A stretch of 42,739 nt of DNA from positions 1 to 42,739 of the forward strand of contig CALGTL010000053.1 in assembly GCA_937901475.1 (NCBI GenBank), in the 5' to 3' direction. This stretch comes from an uncultured Dehalococcoidia bacterium. Its GTDB lineage: Bacteria > Chloroflexota > Dehalococcoidia > Lucifugimonadales > Australimonadaceae. Below the pieces are notes generated by a model. That model had not been told where the DNA came from. It saw only the letters and a program-made list of their open reading frames with translations, and ran no database searches. Positions within the stretch are counted from its first letter, which is position 1. Each line of letters begins with the position of its first letter. The translations under genes were made by a program, and so were the position numbers. This document shows, piece after piece, positions 7,817 through 17,175 of the stretch.

Positions 7817-9028
7817 TTACTGTTGTGCAATTCTGTGATTCTTAGTGAGGTAGGGGAACAAGATCGGGATAGCTGCTGCGAAGGCGATGAACATCACGCC
7901 AGCAAACCAAAAGGAATTTTCCAGTCCAAAGCTCGCAGCAAGAAAGCCGAAGCTTGCGGGTACGACAATCTGCGCAATTCCCCAGTACAAGCCGACGTAG
8001 GCCATAGCCACTCCACGCTGCTCCTGTGAACTATAGGTCGCAGCCGTCAGCGGGTACAGTGAACCCAGTAAGCCGTAGAAGATTCCGTACAAGAACATTA
8101 CCGCGCCCATCGGAGCCAGCGAAGTACTTAGCAGCGGTACTGCGAGCATGATGCCTCCCATCCCAGCCAGCGACAATGTGTAAAGATTTTGCTGCCCTGT
8201 CCGCAAGACAATTTTGCCGAAGACAACTCCGATTGCGACCATGCTAACCAGCCCGCCCGTCCTCACGAGCCCAACTGTGGTTTCTCCGTTTCCTATTTCG
8301 CGGAGGTAAGGCACTAAGAGAATCACAGCAATCGTCATCGCAGTTGATGCAACAAAAGAAGTGATTCCCGCCATTGCCATGCTAGGACTACGTGCCATTG
8401 AAGGAATCGGCGCCAGCGCTTGTTTGAAGCCTCTAAGTGCGTCCTTCCGAGGGAGGATGGGTAGAGCCAGGGACCCAACCAGGCCGATCGCACCTAGGGC
8501 CACGATGAGGGTCCACGCTGAACCGTAGCCCAAAGTTTCAGCGACGAACCCCGCGCTAGCAGCACCCACCATATCCCCGGAGGTTCTAGAGCTAGTCATG
8601 CGTCCCAGCAGCGTCCCCGCTTTCGCAGGGTTGATCCTACTGCAGTAAGACTGTGTCGCCGTCCAGTAGGTTGCTCTTGAGATGCCTAAAAACGTCTGGC
8701 CTAAGACCAGCGTCCAAAACGTATCTGACACACCGATGATTGCGGCGCCTACGACCATTGTCGCAAAGCTAATTAACAATACCCAACGTTCACCGAATCT
8801 GTCGGATATGGCCCCCGCGAATAAACGTAGGAGCAAGCCAAAAATGGCTTGAGAGGCAACAATTACTCCTAATTCAGCGAAATCGAATCCCAAGTGCAGT
8901 GCGTATAGCGGCACCAAGATCAACGTAGCGCCCAGTCCAATGTGGTAGGTGAATCCTGCAAGGTAAATCAATGCAGTCGCGCGGAATTCAGCACGCGGAC
9001 TGAGCGGTGTATGTATTGATGCTTGCAT
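7817..9028 (-). CDS. MFS transporter
   Basis: This 403-residue membrane protein has about 12 hydrophobic segments. The motif GAISDRFGERWVLLIS lies between helices 2 and 3 (the MFS motif A region), and a charged central loop PILPRKDALRGFKQ separates the halves. The second half contains LYGIFYGLLGSLYPLTAATY. Substrate is unknown. It follows mutS on the same strand after 48 bases, so it may be read from the mutS transcript. The ATG at 9028 begins MQASIHTPLSPRAEFRATAL, with the first helix following directly. It is not closely similar to the OFA-like pair at the window ends. Confidence 0.83.
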   Translation of the reverse strand: MQASIHTPLSPRAEFRATALIYLAGFTYHIGLGATLILVPLYALHLGFDFAELGVIVASQAIFGLLLRLFAGAISDRFGERWVLLISFATMVVGAAIIGVSDTFWTLVLGQTFLGISRATYWTATQSYCSRINPAKAGTLLGRMTSSRTSGDMVGAASAGFVAETLGYGSAWTLIVALGAIGLVGSLALPILPRKDALRGFKQALAPIPSMARSPSMAMAGITSFVASTAMTIAVILLVPYLREIGNGETTVGLVRTGGLVSMVAIGVVFGKIVLRTGQQNLYTLSLAGMGGIMLAVPLLSTSLAPMGAVMFLYGIFYGLLGSLYPLTAATYSSQEQRGVAMAYVGLYWGIAQIVVPASFGFLAASFGLENSFWFAGVMFIAFAAAIPILFPYLTKNHRIAQQ

Positions 9029-9076
9029 TTTGTCAGCCTAACCCTCTCAAGATTACCTCGCGCTAGTCAATTTTCC

Positions 9077-11695
9077 CTAATCGCCGACCTGCTGTTGCAA
9101 CTCATACAACTTGTTCAACGCTTCAATCGGGGTGAGTTCATTAATGTTCAGCAATCGCAGCGCCTCAAGCACTGGTGATGGCTCTGGCAACGTAGTCGAA
9201 GCACCGAAGAAATCAAGTTGTTGTTCGGCGGGTTCTCCTGGCAATTTCTTACCGAACTTCTGATTGGCCAGACTATGCTCACTATCCGCACTCCCCATCT
9301 CAAAAGTCGCAAGAAGCTCCCGCGCTCGAGTAACCACTGGGCGTGGCAAGCCAGCCAGCTGCGCCACATGTACACCGTAGCTGCGGTCGGCACCACCAGC
9401 CACGATGCGATGCAGGAACACCACATTCCCATCATCGTCGGAAACAGACACAGAGTAATTGGCCACGCCTGGCAAGCGGTCAGCCAATTCAGTAAGTTCG
9501 TGGTAGTGGGTTGCAAACAGCGTTCGGCAACCCAGTCGAGGGTCGTTGTGGATATGTTCCGCAACAGCTTGCGCAATCGACAGCCCATCGTAAGTCGACG
9601 TGCCACGGCCAATCTCGTCGAGCACTACCAAGGAACGTGAGGTCGCGTGGTGAAGAATAGCGGCGGTCTCCACCATTTCCACCATGAACGTCGACTGGCC
9701 GGCAGCCAAATCATCCTGGAGACCCACGCGAGTAAAGATGCGATCCACCAAACCAACATGACACTCGGAGGCGGGCACGAAGCTACCAATTTGAGCCATC
9801 AGCACAATCAGTGCTGTCTGGCGCAAGTAGGTTGATTTGCCAGCCATGTTCGGCCCGGTGAGTATGATAAGTTGATCGCCATCCGTCGCCATATCGCTAT
9901 CATTAGCGATGAACGATCCTGAAGGCAACATCCGCTCGACCACGGGGTGTCTGCCGTTCTTGATGTGCAATTCCATGCCCTCGTCTAGCGTAGGGCGCAC
10001 GTAAGCGTTCACAGAAGCCGCCTCACCCAGCGAGGCGAACACGTCCACGGAAGCAATGGCCGTCGCGGTCTGCTTGATTCGCGGGGCATCGTCCGAGACT
10101 TGGCGGCACACTTGCCGGTATAGCGCAGCCTCAAGTTCCTCCATGCGCTCACCCGCATTGAGCACCAAGCTCTCGTACTCTTTCAACTCCGGAGTGAAGA
10201 ACCGCTCAGCGTTCACCAATGTCTGCCGGCGAACATAATCACCCGGTACTTTGTCGAGGTTGGATTTGGTGATTTCAAGGTAGTACCCAAAAACTCGGTT
10301 ATAACCCACCTTGAGGTTGGAGATACCAGAGTTTTCGCGCTCACGCCGCTCTAATCCCGCGATATACGTCCTAGCGTCCTTCGAAGCAGACCTAAGTTCA
10401 TCGAGTTCTTTAGAGAAACCTTCGCGGATGATTTTCCCGCTGCCAAGGTCTCCCTGAGGATCATCGGCGATGGCCTCAGTCAGCAGAGCTACGACCTCTT
10501 CACATGGATCGAGCCCAGCGGACAACCAAGCGATCGACGAGCCTTCAATATCCTCGGCCAACAGGTCTTGCAGCGTCGGCACTTGCTCTAAAGAATGCCG
10601 CAGCCCCACTAGCTCACGTGGTATTGCTGCGCCAGCAGCGATACGGTACAGCGCGCGCTCGACGTCCGAGACGTGCTTCATGCAGTCTTGCACCTGCTGG
10701 CGGCGCATTCCGCTTTCTTCCATCCATTCGACCGCATCCTGTCGAAGAGTCAGTTCATCTAAATCAAGGAGTGGTTGACCGACCCAGCGCCGCAACAGCC
10801 GTGCCCCCATCGGAGTCTCCGTTTCATCTAGCACACGCAGCAAGGAGTTATCTAAGGTTCCCTGCCTTCCACCCTCAAACAATTCCAAGTTCCGGCGCGT
10901 CTGGGGATCCAATGCCATGAACGAATTGGTCGAATAGGTGCGCAGTCCCATCAGCAGCGGCAGCGCACTCCTATACGTGTCCCCCAGATAATCCAAGATC
11001 GCAGCTGCTGCCGTGATAGCCAACGGCAGCTTGTCGCAACCAAATGCCTCCAGGCTCGTCACTTGGAAGTGTTCAAGCAATTTACGCCGAGCTAAGGCCG
11101 GGGCGTACCAAGCATCGGGAACAGGCGTAATGATGTATGAGTCGCGGTAATCAGTAACGTATTGCCTGGTGTCTCCAGACACTGGAACCAGCACCTCAGA
11201 TGGTGCCAGTCGAGCAATCTCCTGAGGTAGGGCAGCCAGGCCAACCTGCGTCACGCCAAATTCCCCAGTCGTCACGTCAACGTACGCAATCCCAGCCTCA
11301 ATCTCATTGGTAGCGACCGCGGTTAGGTAGTTGTTGGCACCCTGTTTCAGTAGATTCGGCTCAATGATGGTGCCAGGCGTAACGACCCGCACCACGTCGC
11401 GATCAACCAGCCGCTTACCGTCTGGCACCGAAATCTGCTCACAAATAGCTACTCGATGGCCTTTGCGGATTAGCTTCGCCAAATAACCGTCGAGGGAGTG
11501 ATACGGGATGCCAGCCAGAGGGACAATCTCACCCTGCCCCATGTCGCGTTGAGTGAGCACTATCTCCATGTCGCGGGCCACGATACGAGCGTCTTCATCG
11601 AATGTCTCGTAGAAGTCGCCCATGCGGAACAGAAGCAGCGCATCAGGGTGACGCGCCTTCATTTCGAGATACTGTGTGCGAACCGGGGTAGCCAC
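9077..11695 (-). CDS. mutS: DNA mismatch repair ATPase MutS
   Basis: MutS finds mismatches and small loops and recruits MutL. At 872 residues it has the normal length. The mismatch-reading motif GDFYETF (Phe28, Glu30) is intact in the N-terminal domain, so this is the MutS1 type and not MutS2. Connector, lever and clamp domains follow. The ATPase has Walker A GPNMAGKST near residue 613, a Q-loop region (AAGQSTFMVEM), Walker B LVVLDEIGRGTST near 688 and ATHYHELTEL. The C-terminus contains the conserved PIEALNKLYELQQ tail motif. The start MATPVRTQYLEMKARHPDALL aligns with the normal MutS start. The gene lies 89 bases after the nuo-like operon on the same strand. Confidence 0.97.
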   Translation of the reverse strand: MATPVRTQYLEMKARHPDALLLFRMGDFYETFDEDARIVARDMEIVLTQRDMGQGEIVPLAGIPYHSLDGYLAKLIRKGHRVAICEQISVPDGKRLVDRDVVRVVTPGTIIEPNLLKQGANNYLTAVATNEIEAGIAYVDVTTGEFGVTQVGLAALPQEIARLAPSEVLVPVSGDTRQYVTDYRDSYIITPVPDAWYAPALARRKLLEHFQVTSLEAFGCDKLPLAITAAAAILDYLGDTYRSALPLLMGLRTYSTNSFMALDPQTRRNLELFEGGRQGTLDNSLLRVLDETETPMGARLLRRWVGQPLLDLDELTLRQDAVEWMEESGMRRQQVQDCMKHVSDVERALYRIAAGAAIPRELVGLRHSLEQVPTLQDLLAEDIEGSSIAWLSAGLDPCEEVVALLTEAIADDPQGDLGSGKIIREGFSKELDELRSASKDARTYIAGLERRERENSGISNLKVGYNRVFGYYLEITKSNLDKVPGDYVRRQTLVNAERFFTPELKEYESLVLNAGERMEELEAALYRQVCRQVSDDAPRIKQTATAIASVDVFASLGEAASVNAYVRPTLDEGMELHIKNGRHPVVERMLPSGSFIANDSDMATDGDQLIILTGPNMAGKSTYLRQTALIVLMAQIGSFVPASECHVGLVDRIFTRVGLQDDLAAGQSTFMVEMVETAAILHHATSRSLVVLDEIGRGTSTYDGLSIAQAVAEHIHNDPRLGCRTLFATHYHELTELADRLPGVANYSVSVSDDDGNVVFLHRIVAGGADRSYGVHVAQLAGLPRPVVTRARELLATFEMGSADSEHSLANQKFGKKLPGEPAEQQLDFFGASTTLPEPSPVLEALRLLNINELTPIEALNKLYELQQQVGD

Positions 11696-11708
11696 AACCG
11701 AATTCTAC

Positions 11709-11729
11709 GGTCTAGCGGTAGGCTAGACC
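11709..11729. other. Small inverted repeat between nuo-like operon and mutS
   Basis: GGTCTAGC and its exact complement GCTAGACC are separated by five bases. A second imperfect palindrome (CCCACGTGGG flanked by CTCTA/TAGAG) lies about 25 bases further on. Neither is followed by a T tract on the minus strand, so intrinsic termination is doubtful. A regulator site upstream of mutS is equally possible. Confidence 0.35.
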
Positions 11730-11784
11730 AGCTACCCCATCCCGCTCTAGCCCCACGTGGGTAGAGAATCCAGGGTAATTGTAC

Positions 11785-12537
11785 CTACTCGTCTTCTTTC
11801 CAGAAGCGCTCGGACTCCACGTGCCATGCTTTGGCTTCAAGGCGTTCAGTCACATCCTCAATCATGCCGGGGTTGCCGCATAGATACACCAAAGTATCTT
11901 CTTTGGGCAGGCTCCACTTAGCCAAGTAATCCTCAACCAGTGTGTTGACTCGACCAGTGGCACCGTTCCATCCCATGTTCCGGTCGGCCTGTGGACGGCT
12001 GACCGTCGGGATGAACGTGATCATCTCCGGGTAGTCTTCGGACAAGCGTTCCAATTCACCGTCATAAACGAATTCATCTTGGTGACTGGCCCCCTCCATC
12101 ACGAAGAAGTGGTGTCCGCGCATTTTCTCATGTATCGCATTGCGAACCATGCTCACGAACGGGGCAACACCAGTAACAGTGCCGACCAGAACATGATTAT
12201 GGTACTTAGGTTGAAACACGAAAATACCTTTTGCCTTCGGTCGCATCGACACGGACTCGCCAACGTGTTGTCCCCAGAGAAGTGGAGTCAGTTTACCGCC
12301 GTGTTCCGGCAGCACGTGCTCAATGAACAGCTCAATCATGCTCTCGTGTGGTGCTGAAGCAATTGAATATGGACGTTCGAGGCCTCCAGTGCCAATTGTG
12401 ATGTACTGCCCAGGTTTGAAGTTGAACGGTACTTCCGGCCTCAGCCAGATCAGAAACAGATCTTCGGCAACTTCCTGCTTCTTTGCAATCCAAGCCTTCG
12501 GCAACTTGGCTAGGCGGTCCATCTGTTGCTCAGTCAT
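11785..12537 (-). CDS. Ferredoxin/flavodoxin--NADP+ reductase (Fpr-like)
   Basis: This 250-residue FAD flavoprotein moves electrons between NAD(P)H and ferredoxin or flavodoxin. The FAD domain carries RPYSIASAPHE near residue 75, the classical RxYS motif. The nucleotide domain has VGTVTGVAPFVSMVRN near 120, and the C-terminal part has VYLCGNPGMIEDV followed by an aromatic tail (SERFWKEDE), as in bacterial Fpr enzymes that end close to an aromatic residue. The ATG overlaps the 3' end of the nuoG-like gene by eight bases and is preceded by GAGGAA, so it is the last gene of a four-gene operon. That places a reductase with direct access to ferredoxin next to an NADH-oxidising module. Confidence 0.88.
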   Translation of the reverse strand: MTEQQMDRLAKLPKAWIAKKQEVAEDLFLIWLRPEVPFNFKPGQYITIGTGGLERPYSIASAPHESMIELFIEHVLPEHGGKLTPLLWGQHVGESVSMRPKAKGIFVFQPKYHNHVLVGTVTGVAPFVSMVRNAIHEKMRGHHFFVMEGASHQDEFVYDGELERLSEDYPEMITFIPTVSRPQADRNMGWNGATGRVNTLVEDYLAKWSLPKEDTLVYLCGNPGMIEDVTERLEAKAWHVESERFWKEDE

Positions 12538-15379
12538 TCGTTCCTCGCTTCTCCACGCGGACAGGCAACGTACGCATCCGCGGCAGATGATTCATTGGGT
12601 CAGGCCCATCGCTCGCCTGTACATCTGCTGCAAGCTCCCCAAACAGTGTAGTCAGAGAAATCATTCCCCGCTGCATAGCCTCCGAAATCTTTGCTATGCC
12701 ATCGTAGGTCGCTCCAGATTCGGTCACCAATGAGATGAGCTCGTCTTCTTCAATATCCAATTCCTTCAAGTCAAGCGGGCTCATCTCAAAGTGCTCGATA
12801 CGAGTCACTCTGTTCAGTCCCTTTTCGGCCGAAATGTGTGCGTCGCGCACTTCTTGTGAAAGAACGCGCCCGCGTGCCAGCGTCAGCGCGAAACCGTCAG
12901 GGTTCTGAGGGCGCTCATCCCATGTCAGCGTAGCCAGTGATGCCTTACCCCTGCGGAAGCCGTCACTGTACAGCAGTGGTGTTCCTGGTTCAGTCGATGA
13001 CAAGCACGGCCATTGAAGTCCGTGGTAAACGACATCAGAGTAGAGCACCTGGGTGGGCAACGGATTATCGTTGCTCGGTTTCTCGGTAACGTGGCCTTCA
13101 TTGAGGAGGCGCTCATAAGAGACTCCGCGGTATTCTTTCACTGTCTCAACCACTTCGGCGAGCGCTGCGTCGGGGTCAACGTTAGTGAATCCTTGTGCCC
13201 CCATAGCTGTAGCGATGGTGGAGACCGTGAATAGATCAGAACGCGCATCGCCCTTCTTAGGAGTGAGCACCGGGCGCAGCGGCTGAACACGGCGCTCCAG
13301 ATTAGTAATGGTCCCTTGCTTTTCTAGCGACTGGAGTGCAGGAAAAACAACGTCTGCTCTTGATGCGATTTCAGACATGAAACCATCACTCACCGCAAGG
13401 AACTCAAGCTTATCCAGCGAAGCGCTTACGTCACCAAAAGTACCGTCCTCGTAGTGAGTGTGGTCACCCAGCAGCAACATTGCCTTAATTCGCCCATCCC
13501 GTGCGCCAGCGAACATCTCAGCAGCACCAAACCCAGGAGTGGTCGGCACTGGAGCGTGCCACAGGTCTTGGAAACGCCCTCTGCTGTCTACATGGCCCAC
13601 CAGCAAATGGCCAGGCAGTGCATTCGGCACCGCGCCCATGTCATAGGCTCCCTGCTCGTTAGCACCTTGGTACAACGGCATCACTCCTGCGTTCGGCACT
13701 CCCACGTTACCGGTAACCAGCGCGAGGTTCGCGATAGCTTTCGTCGCGCTCAAGAGATTGCCAGATACTGCCCCTTCAAGGCCGAACAGCACAGCCGCAG
13801 GTCCGCTCGTAGCGTATATGTAGGCTGCTCGCTCGATTTGCTCTACAGTCACGCCAGTCTGGGCAGCGACGGCTTCCCGCGTGAAAGGCTCAAGTGAAAC
13901 ACGCATTTCACCCCAGCCATCGCAGCGTGAGATCACATGGTCCTCATCGGCGACATGAGACTCGATTACAGCGCGAAGCAGGCCACCGAGCAGCGCATTG
14001 ACCGTGCCCGGGAACGGACGCAGCCATAGATCTGCATACCGGGTCAATTCCACCTCGCGGTCGTCAATCACAATCAATTTCTGCGTGCCAGCACGCACTG
14101 CCTGCTTGATGGCAACAGCAGCTACATTCTGTTCTTCGGTGATGTTGGCCCCTATGACCATAGAAACAGATGCCCCGCGAAGGTCATCAAAGCTCATCGT
14201 ACCTGCGGCGTAGCCAAACGACTCCAACAACGCCGAGCTCATCTCCGGATGGTCGTTGGAAGCCACATCAACGTTGTTTGAGCGCATGACCACACGAGCG
14301 AACTTCTGCGAGACATACATCTCCTCATTGGTATCACGAGGTGAAACCACGAGGCCGAAATGTTCTCCCTTGTGCTGTTCTAGGCCTTCCGCCGCAAATC
14401 GCACGGCCTCATCCCAGGTAGCCTCTACCAAGACGCCCGAGCGGCGGATCATTGGTTGAGTGAGACGTCGCTTGTCATTCACGTAGTCGAATCCGAATTT
14501 CCCCTGAAAGCATGCCTGCCCCAGATTCACAGGAGCGTTCAACTCCGGAATTGCTCGAATCGCTTTCTCCCAACGATTGACCTCGTAGGTCATCGTGCAG
14601 CCCACAGGGCACTCCGTGCAAATAGTCTGTTCCGTGCGCGCTGCTCTTTCCCACTTGTACTGAGTCTCAGTTAGCGCACCCACAGGGCAAACATCAATGC
14701 ATGCCCCGCAAAATTCGCATCCGGACTCCAGAAGTGAATCCCCGAAAAGCGTGCCTACCAAAACCTGGCCTGCCCGCTCGGTCAGCGCCAGCGCAACGTC
14801 ACCGCGAAGCTCGTCACAAGCCCGCACGCACCGAGCACATACGATACACAGGTTGTAGTCACGGTCGTAGAATGGGTCTTTCGTTTCCACCTGTAGATTG
14901 CGACCTACAAAGTTCAGCGGAGACGTCAATCCCTGCGTGTGGTGACGTGTAGTGTCCTTGAGTTCGCAGCGCTCATTCTTAGGGCATGTCACGCACCGGT
15001 CAGTCACGTCAACGTTGCGTAGACAAATATCCTGAGGGCCACACAACTCAACGCGGTGGCAGGTCAAGCACCCGTGAGGATGCTCCGAAAGCAACAAGTC
15101 CAGTGTTGTATCACGCACCGCCTCTGCCGCTGCAGGCTTGGTGTTGATTACCATGCCGTCGTTGGCAGGTAGCGTGCATGCTGCCGGCGTACCCCGCCCT
15201 CCCTCGACCTCGACGACACACATTCGACATGCGCCGTAAGGTTTCATACCAGGGTGGTAGCACAGAAACGGGATATAAATTCCCGCATCATTTGCCGCTT
15301 GGATAACCATTTTCCCAGGAGTGGTTTGCACCTCTTGCCCGTCGATAGTGATCGTGATTGTCGTTAGGGCTTCTACCAT
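12530..15379 (-). CDS. NuoG/FdhA-like iron-sulfur molybdopterin-fold subunit
   Basis: This 949-residue protein is built as follows: [2Fe-2S] domain (Cys40, 51, 54, 68); His-Cys3 [4Fe-4S] site (His100, Cys104, 107, 113); two ferredoxin-like clusters (Cys178/181/184/188 and 221/224/227/231); another [4Fe-4S] (Cys254, 257, 261, 290); and a molybdopterin-oxidoreductase fold to the end. An additional Cys pair (RCVTCPKNERC, about 128-138) follows the His-Cys3 site. This is the layout of NuoG and of NAD-linked formate dehydrogenase alpha chains. Where formate dehydrogenases have Cys or Sec after NNVD, this protein reads NNVDVASNDHPEM, so formate oxidation is unlikely. The ORF track adds a TTG codon; the ATG at 15379 overlaps the nuoF stop by one base and has GGAGG upstream. 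The gene lies in an operon with nuoE-like, nuoF-like and fpr-like genes. Confidence 0.9.
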   Translation of the reverse strand: MVEALTTITITIDGQEVQTTPGKMVIQAANDAGIYIPFLCYHPGMKPYGACRMCVVEVEGGRGTPAACTLPANDGMVINTKPAAAEAVRDTTLDLLLSEHPHGCLTCHRVELCGPQDICLRNVDVTDRCVTCPKNERCELKDTTRHHTQGLTSPLNFVGRNLQVETKDPFYDRDYNLCIVCARCVRACDELRGDVALALTERAGQVLVGTLFGDSLLESGCEFCGACIDVCPVGALTETQYKWERAARTEQTICTECPVGCTMTYEVNRWEKAIRAIPELNAPVNLGQACFQGKFGFDYVNDKRRLTQPMIRRSGVLVEATWDEAVRFAAEGLEQHKGEHFGLVVSPRDTNEEMYVSQKFARVVMRSNNVDVASNDHPEMSSALLESFGYAAGTMSFDDLRGASVSMVIGANITEEQNVAAVAIKQAVRAGTQKLIVIDDREVELTRYADLWLRPFPGTVNALLGGLLRAVIESHVADEDHVISRCDGWGEMRVSLEPFTREAVAAQTGVTVEQIERAAYIYATSGPAAVLFGLEGAVSGNLLSATKAIANLALVTGNVGVPNAGVMPLYQGANEQGAYDMGAVPNALPGHLLVGHVDSRGRFQDLWHAPVPTTPGFGAAEMFAGARDGRIKAMLLLGDHTHYEDGTFGDVSASLDKLEFLAVSDGFMSEIASRADVVFPALQSLEKQGTITNLERRVQPLRPVLTPKKGDARSDLFTVSTIATAMGAQGFTNVDPDAALAEVVETVKEYRGVSYERLLNEGHVTEKPSNDNPLPTQVLYSDVVYHGLQWPCLSSTEPGTPLLYSDGFRRGKASLATLTWDERPQNPDGFALTLARGRVLSQEVRDAHISAEKGLNRVTRIEHFEMSPLDLKELDIEEDELISLVTESGATYDGIAKISEAMQRGMISLTTLFGELAADVQASDGPDPMNHLPRMRTLPVRVEKRGTND

Positions 15380-17175
15380 CAATCAGCCTCCGGTGCGGCA
15401 CTCTTAAGCGCCACCGGTTCAATATTCACCACAAAATCAAGCTTCACCGCAGCAGTCGGGGTTTCGCTTTCAGTATGAGCCCCTCTTCGCGTCGTCAGTG
15501 GTCCGACGAAAGGAGCTATAGGGAGAGTGCTGTACCCTCCCATCTGAGCGAGGAACTCATCACCGAAATGTTTCAACGCGGAGTCCACAGGGTTATAACC
15601 AAGCTGTCCGTGACCACACAGCGATCCTGCACGAAGATTCGCCCCGATACGTGCCATGAGGCTCATATCTCCATCACGGGAGTCCCCCGCACATATTCGA
15701 TCAAACACGTCCAGCAAATGAGAGGTCCCGAGCCTGCAAGGGAAACACTTACCGCACGACTCCATTTGGTCGAACGCTAGCAGGTTACGAACCAAATCAA
15801 CCACTGAACGAGTCTCGTTACAGACAATAAGGCCACCTGAGCCAAACATCGCTCCAGAAGCAGCCATCACGTCATAGTCTAGAACCATGTCCAGCTGGTC
15901 AGCCGGCAACACGCCCCCGAGTGGCCCCCCGGTCTGGAGGAATTTGATCGGCTTACCATCAGGATCTCCACCGCCAAGGTCCTCGACGACTTGCCGCATG
16001 GTCAGGCCGAACGGAATCTCGACAAGTCCTGGGTAACGGATATCACCAGACAGGCAAGCGATAGCTGTACCGGCGGACTTTTCTGTTCCGATGCTGTTGA
16101 ACCAAGTGGCTCCGCGTCGAACGATTTCAGGTACGTAGCTAATCGTTTTAATGTTGTTTATATTGGATGGTTTACCCCATACGCCGTACGCAGCGGGGAA
16201 CGGCGGTCGAAAGCGAGGCATTGACCGCTTCCCTTCGACTGCCTCCATTAACGCTGTTTCTTCTCCTGCTACGTAGGACTCACCAACTAGTGAGACCTCA
16301 ATATCAAATGAGAAGTCGGTGCCCATGACACGTTGGCCAAGAATTCCATTGGCGTAGCACGCGCTTATCGCTGCCCGTGTTCGGTCAATAGGAGAGTCGT
16401 TGCCATGGCGGATGAAAACAATGCCGTTAGATGACCCGGTCGCGTAGCCAGCGATGATGCATCCTTCGATGAGCGTCAGGGGGTCGGTGTCCAAAATTGT
16501 CTTATCATTGAAAGCACCAGGATCACCCTCTTCGCAGTTGCAGAGAATGTACTTGATAGGCGACGGGTTCCCGGAAAGGAATCCCCATTTCGTGCCGGTA
16601 GAAAATGCAGCCCCACCGCGACCTCGTAGGCCGGAGTCCCGTATTACTTGCACGACCTCGTCGGGCTGCATTTCGCTGAGCGCCTTGTCGAGCCCTGCGA
16701 AGCCGCCTCGCGCGATGTAGTGATGGAGGTTCGCAGGCTCTATCTCACCCGCATTCCGCAAAGCAATGCGCACTTGATGTTGCATCATCGGCAAATCTTC
16801 GCGACGAGGCATGCCAGGAACATCCCCGTCCACTGAGGCCAGCGCCAACTCCACAACTGGTGCTCCGCCCTTGATATGCCGATCTAGGATTTCCGGCACA
16901 CGCTCAGGCCCCAGGTTTCCATAAAGGACCCGCGCTCCTCCTGGCATGGAGACGTCAACGAGCGGCTCAGCGTAGCAAAGGCCCGTAGTACCAACCTCCG
17001 ATATTGTTACTTGAATACCTGACAAACCCACGTGATCTCGTAACGCCTGGAGCGTATCGCGGGCTCCCGCAGCTGTGCCCATCATGCCAGTGCTTACACG
17101 AATCCAGGGGCGAGTTTTTAGATCAGCCCAGCTATCCGTGGCGACATCGAGCAGGCGTTCAAAGACCTCAGTCAT
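15379..17175 (-). CDS. nuoF: NuoF-like NADH-binding flavoprotein subunit
   Basis: This subunit oxidises NADH through FMN. An N-terminal thioredoxin-like domain (residues about 24-85) is followed by the FMN/NAD domain with GLRGRGGAAFSTGTKWGF and NCEEGDPGAFNDKT, the SLBB region, and a C-terminal [4Fe-4S] site SCGKCFPCRLG with a distant Cys in AGSLCGHGQLG. The N-terminal domain normally holds a [2Fe-2S] cluster in HydB/HndC-type proteins, but only Cys67 (GTTGLCYAEP) remains here, so that cluster is probably lost. The track start at 17190 is less likely than the ATG at 17175, which has GGAGG six bases upstream and an eight-base overlap with nuoE. There is no C-terminal ferredoxin extension of the hydrogenase type. 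Confidence 0.92.
   Translation of the reverse strand: MTEVFERLLDVATDSWADLKTRPWIRVSTGMMGTAAGARDTLQALRDHVGLSGIQVTISEVGTTGLCYAEPLVDVSMPGGARVLYGNLGPERVPEILDRHIKGGAPVVELALASVDGDVPGMPRREDLPMMQHQVRIALRNAGEIEPANLHHYIARGGFAGLDKALSEMQPDEVVQVIRDSGLRGRGGAAFSTGTKWGFLSGNPSPIKYILCNCEEGDPGAFNDKTILDTDPLTLIEGCIIAGYATGSSNGIVFIRHGNDSPIDRTRAAISACYANGILGQRVMGTDFSFDIEVSLVGESYVAGEETALMEAVEGKRSMPRFRPPFPAAYGVWGKPSNINNIKTISYVPEIVRRGATWFNSIGTEKSAGTAIACLSGDIRYPGLVEIPFGLTMRQVVEDLGGGDPDGKPIKFLQTGGPLGGVLPADQLDMVLDYDVMAASGAMFGSGGLIVCNETRSVVDLVRNLLAFDQMESCGKCFPCRLGTSHLLDVFDRICAGDSRDGDMSLMARIGANLRAGSLCGHGQLGYNPVDSALKHFGDEFLAQMGGYSTLPIAPFVGPLTTRRGAHTESETPTAAVKLDFVVNIEPVALKSAAPEAD

Noticed and set aside
12530-15379. NAD-dependent formate dehydrogenase alpha subunit
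   Set aside because: No Cys or Sec (no in-frame TGA) at the expected Mo-ligand position.
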